Shown here: positions 1 through 10,400 of the stretch, piece after piece
Position numbering within the stretch: the first letter of the stretch is position 1
How the letters are laid out: every line of letters begins with the position of its first letter
Assembly (NCBI GenBank): GCA_022829145.1
Contig: CM040753.1
Coordinates: 3,521,149 to 3,585,148 of the forward strand
Length of the DNA stretch: 64,000 nucleotides
DNA from: Albula goreensis
Taxonomy: Eukaryota > Chordata > Actinopteri > Albuliformes > Albulidae
Reading direction: 5' to 3'
Position numbers and translations under genes: made by a program
Notes under the pieces: model-generated
Database searches by the model: none
Seen by the model: only the letters and a program-made list of their open reading frames with translations
Told to the model about the DNA's origin: nothing

Positions 1-1130
1 ACAGGTGTCCGCATGCAGAGTCCATACAAAGGATGCATACCTCATACACACACTATGCCAAAATCCGGTACAACAGGAAGGTTGAAACCAAGTCATCTCT
101 TTATCTTTGTAAAGTACAGGTTTTGTAAAGTCCATTGGAGGGTGGGGGGTGTAATTTAAGCAAAAGTATTCTACACTTGCACTGTGCAATTAAAATGCAT
201 ATATAAACTTGGATTCATATAATGAAGAGACCTACACAGCCGAAACCTTTAACTTACATGTTTACATGGTAAACAACCAGTTGGTGCACAAAGCATGCAG
301 GTGATTGAAACGGCTGCAAGATAACTGAACTCCTTAAACTATTATTTTCAGGACAGAGTAGTGGGCTGATTCATGAGAGCTATCATCGGAGAGAAAATTA
401 TTCAAATACGGTGCTGTACTGTCAGCAAATCCCTTCAGAAAATTACGAATCTAATAATACTCGCTGCGGGGCTGCATCCGGCGTGCCATCTGTTTGATTT
501 ATTGCTTGTATTTTTAAAGAGACTTGCAAACAAATAGCTGAAAGAATCGATCCAGCAGGCGTTAACTCTCGACTCCATCACACACCTTTGTCACAGCGGT
601 AACTAGTGAGTACAGCGACATGCACTCATTTCTGAATATGCCTCTGCATATTCAGAAATATGTTTTTGGATAGTTATTGGACAACTTGGCAGGATTTTTA
701 CTCTGAGCAAGGGATTTAGCGCTTTGACACATAGAACATTCAGTTTGGGAATGCATAAGTTAAAAGAACATAACCATTACAAATCACAACAGCTTTGAAA
801 ACGAGCCAACTTTTAAACAATAACAGATTAATTTCATAAACGGAAAAGGCATGAGATAGACGGGGGTGCATCTGCTCCATCTGCAGGCTCAAATGCGAGA
901 TCTATAAAAATGGATATATGAATAGATGTTTGTTCCATTTTTATTAACACGCTATGAATATGTAAGCCCAAACAATACAAAGTGCGTGTATGCATTAGCC
1001 TAACTGATGGCCTGGCTGGTTACTATCACACCTGGTTAAAACAAGTCTGACACCAACGGCGCAGAGCATTTTCTACATGCACTCCTACAACTGACAACAC
1101 ATCAGAGGGGTAGAACAAGATTTCTCTTAC
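1..1130 (-). other. dpp6: dpp6 intron downstream of the long-isoform first exon
   Basis: This stretch follows the splice donor of the exon at 1131-1325 on the minus strand, so it is the 5' start of the next dpp6 intron. No further exon was recognised. It holds one notable structure: a perfect inverted repeat with 13-bp arms at 628-640 and 647-659 and a 6-nt loop. The remainder is unique-looking, moderately AT-rich sequence without microsatellites. Confidence 0.7.
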
Positions 1131-1325
1131 GTCCTCATCTTCGCATTCACTCCTGCTCTGCTGATAATGGAAACGGGGACGGATTTCTTGCAAGGGGCGT
1201 GGGGTCTTTCCTGCATTGTCCTCCTCCGCGCCCTGTCCCCCGAGCAGATGACTGGCCTCCGGAAGAACGGGGAAAGACCTGTTCGTATTAATCTTTCCCG
1301 TAAATCTCTGATACAGTGAAGCCAT
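1131..1325 (-). CDS. dpp6: dpp6 first coding exon, long (DPPX-L type) isoform; cytoplasmic N-terminus
   Basis: Minus-strand exon of 65 codons, starting MASLYQRFTGKINTNRSF and ending ...SRSECEDED. It matches, from memory, the N-terminus of vertebrate DPP6-L: the MASLYQRFTGKIN start, PEASHLLGGQG, RPRF-YQ and an acidic end before the junction. DPP6 is a catalytically inactive S9B prolyl-oligopeptidase-family type II membrane protein that binds Kv4 channels, increases their surface expression and speeds gating. This exon supplies only the cytosolic tail; the transmembrane helix and ectodomain are encoded further along the minus strand, outside the window. The exon is followed immediately by GTAAGA, a good donor, and ends in phase 0. 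The ATG at 1325 is chosen because the family starts there. Codons upstream are open for ten residues but have no ATG, and the base at -3 is C, a weak initiation context. The segment between GGQG and RPRF looks shorter than the Gly/Ala-rich mammalian one. Whether this is dpp6a or dpp6b cannot be told. Confidence 0.9.
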
Positions 1326-2140
1326 AAGTAAAGCTGAAGTACTACTGCATGTCACAACTGAAGTCTTCTGGTTCTCTTCTGATGAAGCAACTTATATTTC
1401 CTGCTTATTGTTTTGACGTTTTCACAAGAGTTGATGGCCAATGATTCCTTCTGTTCTCGCTCCTTTTGGGGACAGTACCGAAAGCTGTCCGGTAGGGACG
1501 TTCAGTTAATAAGATGTACTGAGAGCAAACATTTCAACATAGGGTATAAAATATCCCAAACGCTTTCTGCTCAGGATGCTGGCGTTTGCACAATAGCAAC
1601 GCGCGATTCAAAATTTGCCAGTATTAGTTTAAATCTGCTCTATATTCAAAGCACGTTGTTTCTCCTCTGAAGTCCGTTGGGGGTATAGAGATCCGTCAGT
1701 CCAGGCGACGCAACAGCAATTTAGTTTTTTTTTCACCCTCAAAACTTGACAGGAGAGGGACGTCTGGACGTCAGTGTTAAATACACACAGCTTTCAAAGC
1801 CACGAGTAACCGGAATTGACGACGAAGAAGCCTGCAAAACAATCGTATTATTCTGGCGATGCTTTCTGCATTTGAAGTGACCACTATGAAACTGTTCAAA
1901 GACTAATCTCCACAACACATCGCTCTACTAACGCACAAATTAACGGAGCGGTAGTGCTGGGCTTCTCAAGCTAACCTATACAATGCAAAGAAATAAAACA
2001 GCGGTTTTTTCACCCAGAGAAGAAAGAAGATTCATCGCTGCATAACAGCTTGCCGGGCTTCGCGGAATTTGTATTCCTAGTTTATAATCTTCTCGTCTTT
2101 TTTCTCCACAACGCTGCAGCCGCAGCCATAAAAAATGCTC
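1326..2140 (-). promoter_or_regulatory. dpp6: Presumed 5' UTR and promoter region of the dpp6 long isoform
   Basis: Sequence directly upstream, in minus-strand sense, of the long-isoform start codon. It has scattered CpG dinucleotides, no recognised repeat and no convincing TATA box in the dpp6 orientation. A TATAAAATA string near 1544 reads on the plus strand and so faces away. The transcription start cannot be placed from sequence alone, so this is a positional inference. Confidence 0.35.
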
Positions 2141-2160
2141 GAGTGCCCCCTTGTGGCGAT
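2141..2160. promoter_or_regulatory. Candidate CTCF-binding site upstream of the dpp6 long-isoform exon
   Basis: Positions 2143-2158 read GTGCCCCCTTGTGGCG, close to the reverse of the CTCF core (GCGCCCCCTGGTGGC). It sits about 0.8 kb upstream of the long-isoform start codon. The motif match is seen directly; occupancy is inference. Confidence 0.4.
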
Positions 2161-2934
2161 TGTAGGTACAGTACCTACAAGAAAATGAAAACCGTCATCC
2201 GTCCATGATACCACCTGCTGTTCCCTATAAACGACTGATAAATAATATAAATACGCTTGAGTTCTTTGAATGAAAGATCAGAAGAATCAACTTAGAGGGA
2301 AAGCAGAAAAAGAAATACAACGACGGTCAAGTGATAAGATAATAAATTATAGATAGCAATAGCTCTGTAAAAAGGAGACTGTAGCCTTGCCTTCATTTCT
2401 CCACAAAATTAATGAGCACATTTAATATGACCTTATCATTTCCAATGCTAAAATATGGATTGCATTTATCTATGCAATCTTATATGTAAAGATTCCACTC
2501 TTCAGCCCTGCACTTTGTGACAAAAGTGCATACAGTCCACTGCAAGTCTTATAGAGAACAAAACTTAAAAGGGAACGGTTTTGGAGACCATCACATGATT
2601 ATGTAAAAATTTCTTATGACCGTTCAAACATTTCAGTTCAATGGCTTCAACAACTCCACTATCATAGTCATGAAATTGGAAAAACAAATACTTAAAAATA
2701 CATATTTTTTAAAGTTGGTGCTTGATTATTAAGAACATAAAAACAGGAGCCGCATAACTTCAGACAAGGTTTCAGCTGAAAAAAAATGAGCATGCAGAAT
2801 CCGTCTGACAGCCGAGATATAAAGGGGAGATAAAAAAAGGGCCAAAAGGCAGCCGAGCGCATTGGAATGAGCCACACATCTCACTCTTTAATTAAAGCTT
2901 CTGATCTGAAACACCGCCAAAGAGATCCTGCGAC
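2161..2934. other. Non-coding sequence, nothing recognised
   Basis: AT-rich sequence upstream of the dpp6 long-isoform exon. No supported exon, tandem repeat or mobile element was seen. A short open frame on the minus strand has no family resemblance. Confidence 0.5.
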
Positions 2935-3260
2935 AGCAGTTTGAGCCAGAGCGCGAGGCGAGCCGGTCACGTCACGGCGGCCAATGGGCCGAATGCTCAC
3001 CTCTGGCTCCTCGCCTGAGCGATACTGTACTGGGGACGCATGGGCCAGTCACCCCGATACAACACAGACCTGCACGGCAGAACGGCTACGTATGCGGGGC
3101 AATTATCGGAACGCATAGTGTCTGTTGCTGAGCTGCGAACGGAATTAATTGGCTCGGTTCGTAATTAATTACGATTTCGCCCGACAGTCAAAGCCCAATC
3201 TCTCACCATTGTGCATGAGCTGAGGAGAGCTCATTAGCTTTGATTCATCAGAGGCTGTCA
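2935..3260. promoter_or_regulatory. CpG-rich block with homeodomain-type sites, candidate enhancer or distal promoter
   Basis: This block is markedly richer in CpG than its surroundings. It carries a CCAATGGGCC box and a CRE-like GTCACGTCAC at about 2966-2990. An inverted pair GAGCCAGAG/CTCTGGCTC lies at 2943-2951 and 3001-3009. Two clustered AATTAATT homeodomain-type cores fall within 3142-3173. It lies 1.6 to 1.9 kb upstream of the dpp6 long-isoform start. Motif density is visible; enhancer function is inference. Confidence 0.35.
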
Positions 3261-4105
3261 CTCCACGCTTTAACCGCTCTGAATTGCAGTCACGGATCTG
3301 GCGAGACACTCAAAAGTTCAGCGATGGATCTTTAGTGGAATGTCTGTATATACAGAATGTGCTCGTTCACTTTGATGCCAGGGAGTGCAAACACCGTTTC
3401 ATGGTCATTATGTTAATCCCTAAGACTTTGCATAGTACGCTTTTCGTATACACTACAGTTGTGTTTTTCACCCCTGGGTCACAGAACCCTCTCAGTCTCT
3501 GACTCAGACCCCCTCGCTTGTGAGAATGAGCTCTCATTTAGGGCCTGGAAATGTGAAAGCATGTGACACAGATCGCCACTTCCACCATTCGCCACACTAA
3601 ACAAATCACTTCTTTCCTCTGCCATGATCAATGGTTCAGCTTTCACAGTCCATGTGAACAACGTGCCAGTCCACAACAAACTGACAAACAGGCGAATAAT
3701 TCTCAGGCCATGGAAAGAACACTCCACTCTCTCTTACGGATGCTTCTCCATAAACTCATCAAATACGCCCAGTTATGCATCCTTACAAAGCTCACAGTCT
3801 TCCTTCAGTGTGCAGTACAGCGCCGGTATCATGGCTGGAAAGGGAAAATCATAAAAGCCAAATTAAAACATCGTTACAAAATGTGTTGAATACAATCCAT
3901 GTCTTAATTGAGCTACACGCTCTACCAATGTTACATCGTATTTGTACCTTTCGATAATGACTTACATAAATGAAATACTTTCGCTTAAATTGTTGATCGC
4001 AGAAAAGCAATTCTTCTTGCTTGCTCATTACAGATATTCCTAATTTGTGTAACCCCCACAAGCAAATTATGTACACTATTTCTGCATGTCTACGTTAAAC
4101 TTTTA

Positions 4106-4206
4106 TCACACACATGCACACATACACATACACACGCATGCATGCATGCTCGCACATGCGCATACGCACACACGCCCGCGTACATACATACACACACACA
4201 CACACA
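4106..4206. repeat. Imperfect (CA)n microsatellite
   Basis: About 100 bp of interrupted CA repeat with TG/CG interruptions (ATGCATGCATGC, CGCACACACGCCCGCG), ending in an uninterrupted CA run at about 4190-4206. Confidence 0.9.
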
Positions 4207-4427
4207 GGCAACATTTTGCAACTTTGGCAGGACAAAAACAAAGACATGTGACATCAATGCAAAATTAGTGTATCATTCTGGGACTTCATCTCCTTCGTTG
4301 CTGTTGTTTCTCTCTCTCTGAGCTTTGCACCTGCTGTACAGCTTCTATGCACACAGGACTGTGCTTTGTGTCCTGTGAAGTACTGCACCAACTTCCTGTG
4401 GTGCTGGGGGAATGGGGGGGGGATGTC

Positions 4428-4535
4428 ACCCTGCCTTAAGGAGCTACAGCCACTGTCCCATGCCTGGGGTTGTTTATGTCTCACAGGCCCTACATATGAC
4501 CCTGCCTTAAGGAGCTACAGCCCCATGCCTGGGGT
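4428..4535. repeat. Two-copy tandem duplication, about 71-bp period
   Basis: ACCCTGCCTTAAGGAGCTAC starts at 4428 and again at 4499, and both copies continue into CATGCCTGGGGT. The second copy lacks 6-7 bp in the middle. This is a local duplication. Confidence 0.85.
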
Positions 4536-6372
4536 AGAGTCCCAAACAGCATGGGCTGTTTTTTTTTTTTTAATTTCCTCTCCATCTCCGCTCAAGTAAT
4601 TAGATTTTTGGCCCTTGATTGACCTACTATTTGGCAATATATACAGCTACAGTTTGGCAATGGATCTGGATTTGGCATCTCTTGGACACCGGCCGAATGC
4701 CCTTTCCAAAACAGAAAAACAAAAGGCTTTGTTATTAGGGTGTGAAAAGCACAGCTTTTCTACTCCGAGTCAGCTGTGCAAATGCATACTTCCAAGGAAA
4801 GGTGCAGCGGATTTACATTCAAATGAGCGATGGGACTATCCGATCTCGGAAAGCTCAACGGAAAATCACTACTCAACAGGAAATAGGAGACGGCCCTGGC
4901 CCTTACCCCTTGCTATTATCCTATTTTTCTACAAGCACTTTGTCATATATGTTACAATATTTGATATCATGGCATACATTCTGTGGTATGTATTGGGTTA
5001 GTCATACATGTACAAACTTCTTCACATCAGCTGTAGAGCTGTCAGGGGAATCTTTCAGTATTCGCTACACAATGCTTATAAAATGCTAATTAATGATAAC
5101 ACCTGACAAGCCAGTGTAGATAACATTGCTTTCAAAACTGCATTTGTATCATATGCTTTAGTTATCAAACTGGAGACGGGAAAATACTGGAGATAAATTG
5201 TCAGTATCCGGGGCTCTTATGCACTGGCTAAACTGTTCTCTCTGCTGGTATAACGATCACTGTGTGCCTCCACCATCTTGTGACAACTCGTCCACAGCAT
5301 CCCTTAAAATCTCTCCATCCCCAACTTTTCTGTTCAACTCAATCGTGTATTTGTGCTTTTTTACAGCACGGCTGTCAGGAAGCAGCTTTACATGGACTCC
5401 AGGCCGAAGGCCCCCACTGCTAAAGCCAAAGGGAGAGTGTTCTCTCTCCCAGAACGGCGCAAGTCAACAACCCTGGCCAGGTCTGATCCTGGCCCCTAAC
5501 TACAAGCTCGAGTTCAAATGTACCAAAAATTTTCAAACGCAACGTACAACAATGTCAATAGAACCACTTCAGTGCACATACCCTTTCTGCTACGGCTGAA
5601 TAAAACATAGCATAAAATCATTCAATTTCTGTGTCAGACACCTTGTATCCAAAAGCAATGGAGGTTTTAAAATGGCAGATTTTAAGATGATTTCAATTGT
5701 GTTTCTGAGCTGAGTTCCCAGGACATAATGCGAATCCACTTTTTTAATTTTATGCACAAAAACTGCAGTTCCATGCGCATGTTTTCACATGTGTGCTGGT
5801 GAATGGTAATCTATAATCTCCCACATTCCTCCATGATGCACACTGAATCCCAGCCCAAGACACAGGAGGAATCACATCTGTTGAATGTAAAATCTTCTGC
5901 TCTCAAACGGCATATATAATGCACCTGCACACTTGCGCGTCTTTAATGAAACATCACACACAGATCAGAGGTGGATCGTTTTACGCTCTGAACAGTTGGG
6001 ACGCCTGCAGTTTAAGCATGCCTTTCAGTCAGCTGACTGCAGGAGCCATCCAATTAATGACTCCAATTACGCCATTAATGCCAGAGACTCAAAGACATCC
6101 TCCTCCCAGGAAGACCGAATTTAGCTGCTCCTGCTGGAGACGAACGGCTCCTAAGCCGATGGAAAGCTCTAAATATTCCACAAGGGTGCACGTTCTCTAC
6201 ATGTCCGTGGGAGTGGCGTGTTAACCATGTGTGGATAACAGATGGGAGCACCTGATCTCTTGCAACCGTGTCCAGCAGTGAGGCAGCCTTGACTGGCCTT
6301 ATACCACAAAACATGACATAAAAAGCATACTACCTTAGACAGGCTGAATGGACACCATGGAAGTACAATCAC

Positions 6373-6387
6373 AACACACACACTCAC

Positions 6388-6426
<39 letters not shown>

Positions 6427-6622
6427 CACTCATGCACACACACACACGCACACACACGCATGCACACACGCACACACACTCATGCACACACACACACACA
6501 CGCATGCACACACACACACACACTCACATGCACACACACACGCATGCACACACACACGCACACACACACACACACATGCACACACGCACACACACTCATG
6601 CACACACGCACACACACACTGA
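6373..6622. repeat. Long interrupted (CA)n microsatellite
   Basis: About 250 bp of CA repeat, regularly interrupted by CG, CT and ATG steps (recurring ACTCATGCACACA and ACGCATGCACACA), giving a loose higher-order pattern. It is free of stops in several frames, producing spurious His-Thr and Cys-Val open frames on opposite strands. Confidence 0.95.
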
Positions 6623-6909
6623 CACTTGTCTGCATGCTAATGCAGCCATACACGCGAGCACCACAGGCTCAGTGTGTTAAGTGATGCCTGTAATGATCTA
6701 TGGAATTTGACGTGTGCGCTTATCTCACTCTCAGCGGGGGTCCCTGCAGTGGTAATTGTGATAAATACCCACAGTGCATTTCATTACTCCTGAGCCACAC
6801 ACTTAAAATGGGTAGATAAGGGCATCTGTGAGGCATTTACATGATGAAGCTCTTTAAGATTAAAGGGCATCGGAGCATCAGGGAGAGGGTGCTTATCTGG
6901 CCTCATCAT

Positions 6910-7178
6910 TGGCCAATCAGAGGTGGCACAGACTCCAACAACAAATCAGAGGAGACATGGACTTAAGCGGCCAATAAAGAGGAGGTATGGACTTCAGCAG
7001 CCAATCAGAGGAGTCGTAACTGACTTTGTAAGTCAATGGGAGGAGGCATTGACATAAGCAGCCATCCTGGGAAGCACTGTCATTAACAGCCAATCAGAGG
7101 CTGCACTGCTTTCTGATTTAAACAGCCAATCAGAGAAGGTACAGACTTCAAAAGCCCAATCAGAGCAGGCACTGCATG
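6910..7178. repeat. Degenerate tandem array of about 30-bp units, each with CAGCCAATCAGAG-like core
   Basis: Nine diverged units, spaced about 28-36 bp, share the core (CAG)CCAATCAGAGG followed by a G-rich/ACTTCAGC tail. Good cores are near 6912, 7001, 7090, 7125 and 7158; weaker ones lie between. The core contains a CCAAT box in a context like NF-Y sites. The age and divergence suggest an old minisatellite. Confidence 0.75.
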
Positions 7179-7199
7179 CCAAATTATACCAGTTCACAG

Positions 7200-7400
7200 G
7201 CATCTCAGTTCAATTCTGTGCAAGGTTATTATAGTTCTGTGTTTCAATATTAGTTTCTATTTTAGTATTATTTTCAAATTTTCCTTGAAAATCAGTTTAG
7301 TTTTAGTTAGTTTCACTTTTCTTTTTCAAGTTCCAGTTTAGTTTTTATTTCACAGAGTGATTTTCCTTTTTGTTTTGGTATATATTTATTTCAGTTTTAG
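7200..7400. repeat. T-rich degenerate repeat with recurring TTTTAGTTTTAGTT
   Basis: About 200 bp of strongly T-biased sequence repeating AGTTTTAGTTAGTTT-like words. Similar strings border dispersed elements in many fish genomes, but no element boundary can be set here. Confidence 0.35.
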
Positions 7401-10400
7401 TAATTATTGTTTAATGGACTTGTGAAACATTCTGGGGTTTACTTTTAGTCTGGTGACCTGACAGACATAAACAAATTTCAGCATCCCAATTTTTTGCAGT
7501 TTTGTTAAGTTAGGGGTTCTTGACTGAAAATGTTGTTCATCTGATAGACGTTTTGTTGAACTGTGAATATGAACAGTTAATATCTGTGAAAATGTTAATA
7601 TCTGTAAAATGAACGGCCACCGTAACTGTACCAAACTGTTTAATGAGATAGGGAATTTGACACAGACAATTAATCACCTTTTAATCAACTCTTACAGTTT
7701 ATATGGGATATAAACCATGCAACCAAAAGCACGGCTTGCGAAGACTAAAGTAATACCCATTAAAAACAGCTGCAATCTACTGACGTCTCGTGTCGTGTCT
7801 GCAACCAATCGAGATGTCTGCATATTCATATTGTTTTAAATTATGAGAAAATTAGAGAGAGGAACGGCTGCCTCGAATTATATCTGGCTTGGCTGTGGAA
7901 TTACATTTAGGAACTCATTAGCAACCACACTGAACACGCAGGCACTGACTGGAGACTGTTTTCCAACAGACGTGTGTACCTTTCTGTGATGTTTAAGACC
8001 TAGCTTAGATAAACAGAAACGCTCTATTTACTGCAAAGGACTAGGATGAGTTATTTTAATACATCTGCATCTTCATTACAAAAAAAAAAGATTAATGAGA
8101 GTCTTTTATTAATATAGTTGCAGAATTGCATGTAAACGGAAACACGAGAACATTAGGCTCTTTCCTTTGGAGCCATTTCCAAGTTCCTAGCCGGGCAGCA
8201 GATCCCAGAAAGAGGTTTCCTTATTCACATACTGTAGTGTCTGTCAGCCGCAGGATTTATGTGCTTCATTAGAAATACACTGTGGACTATTAGATGTATT
8301 TTCTGCAATTTTATTGATTAAGGAAAGCCATAACCCCCACCCACCCACCCACACACACACACACACCATGTGCAATGAGCAATAGTGCTCTCCTTTCATA
8401 GAAGGGTGGCTGGAAGACTAATGTCCCTGATGGACGTTTTTAATTTGCTGTGGAATGAGAGGTGCATCATGGGTGGAGGCAGAGCATTCCGGCGGTGATG
8501 TCAGAGCTCTTACACCGTTTGTGGCGTCTGCTCCTGATCGCATTTGTTTTGCTTCCTGTCCTTGGTCGGGCATTCCTCAAACTAATGTCGGTGCGTTTTT
8601 AACCACTTAGATGAGCAGGTGACCGATGTTCAATTTTTTTTTTTTTACAGCCTCCGAACTGACTGAATAAATTCATTCTGAGGGAGCGGCCAAGTGCTCA
8701 CTTCATCCTTTTATAACCCGCATCCCCCTCTCTCTCTCTCCGGGGTCACCGAGTCATTGCACATCACTCAAGGGAACTCATAATTCCCATTCTACATTCT
8801 CAGCACCATGCAACAGGACATGGCCACAGACTTCATTCAGTCTCAGTAAGTTATAGTTGATGTGATGCTTTAGACATGCTATTTAACACTTGATGTCAAG
8901 CCACTGTCTTTTTTTTACACAATTTTCTTCCACAGCTGTGCTCACCCAAATATTAAGGTAGAGGAGACTTTTAATGTGTAGTTTGTACAGGTAGAGTGCA
9001 GGTATCATACCGACCAACAGGGGTCACTAGTGATCCCCCTGTCCAGGCAATGCCCTACATTTGACACACTGAAATGGTATGGATTTAATGCTAGGCCGTG
9101 GCTAGTGCTTTGGGGCCCAAATACACACTGAAACAGTGCCATAAACAGGATGAGTCATTCAGCACCACCCCTCTCGTGTATTTTAGCATATATGTTTGTG
9201 TCAGTCTCATTTACCTACACATTTTCTGATTCTATTCTCACCTATGTCATACTGTCAAGCTTTATATAAACTATGGCACAGCTGACTTCTCACTAAACAC
9301 CTCACAACCATACATATAATATGGTAATTAATTTATTATTACTATTCATCTAAATTAATATAATTTAGATGAAATATCCAAGATTCCATTCATTTCTACA
9401 TTCCGATTGATTAATTTCATCTGTGCAATATTAACCACATCTGAAAAAAATTATATGCAGTCATATATTTTCAGCAAAACAAAAACAATTTTACTTGCAC
9501 AGATGAATCAACACTGGCATCTAGTGGAAGACATAATGATACATTTATTTGATCACTGATGAATGTGTTTTTATTATCATTATTATTATTTAATCTTTGC
9601 AGCCTTTTTCTGGCTCTTCAGATATACACGGAGCCAGCCCTCAAGCATGTAGTCTGCAGGTCTATTTAGTTAACAAAGTCAATTGTGCAGTGATACCAGG
9701 AAGGGCTTTTCCACATGCAGCGTTGCAGTGTAACTGCACAGACTGCACAGACCAGCATGCATGTTAATAACTATTGGTGGTCAGATTCACACTGAAACAG
9801 GCGCTCTAATTGTTAGCAAAACAAGGCGCAAAGGCGGGCTACAAGATTCACACTGAACCCAATTAGTAATCCTTATGTTTCTATCCCAGTGCCTGTGATA
9901 CTCAGACAGTCCGTGGATCCAAACATCTGAGGAGTACTCAGAACAGTTACTTTTTCTAATTACATTACACAGTTGCTTATACCTGCTTCTTAACCTGCAC
10001 ACACTGTAAGAGTCTAAATAGTATCAAATAATCACTCCGTAAATCTGCATTCACCTTCACATGCTCAGGCCATGAAATGAATAATAAAGAACTGCCTGTT
10101 ATTTCACACAGGGTTCAGAGACCCACCTTCATGAATATTGATAAGAATGAATAAAACACTAAATCTGAGTCTTACGTTTAAAAAGGAATATAACCTCTTT
10201 TAACAAATTTACTGTTGATCTTTGGTTATATTCTAGCTATTCTCTTCTGTTCACCAATAAAAAATGAATAAAAGTTATACATCAGTCATTTCAAATAAAA
10301 AAGACAATATTTGAATAAATGTAAGTTTGACACTTCTGGCAGTAAATATGGCAGGTTCATTGGACCATCTATGTTGGATGCCACATTGAGAACCTGCTGG

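Larger units (their letters stand above)
3261..6372. other. Non-coding intronic sequence
   Basis: No supported gene. The region holds the CA-rich repeat at 4106-4206, a two-copy duplication at 4428-4535 and a short T run at about 4560-4571. Short open frames here are in low-information sequence and match nothing recognised. Confidence 0.5.

Noticed and set aside
1026-1130. Extension of the dpp6 coding exon beyond the donor (VREILFYPSD...)
   Set aside because: The reading frame continues by chance into intron; the family junction and the GTAAGA donor place the exon end at 1131.
1541-1556. TATA box (GGGTATAAAATATCCC) for the dpp6 long exon
   Set aside because: The TATA string reads on the plus strand, away from dpp6, and its minus-strand form is not a good TATA box.
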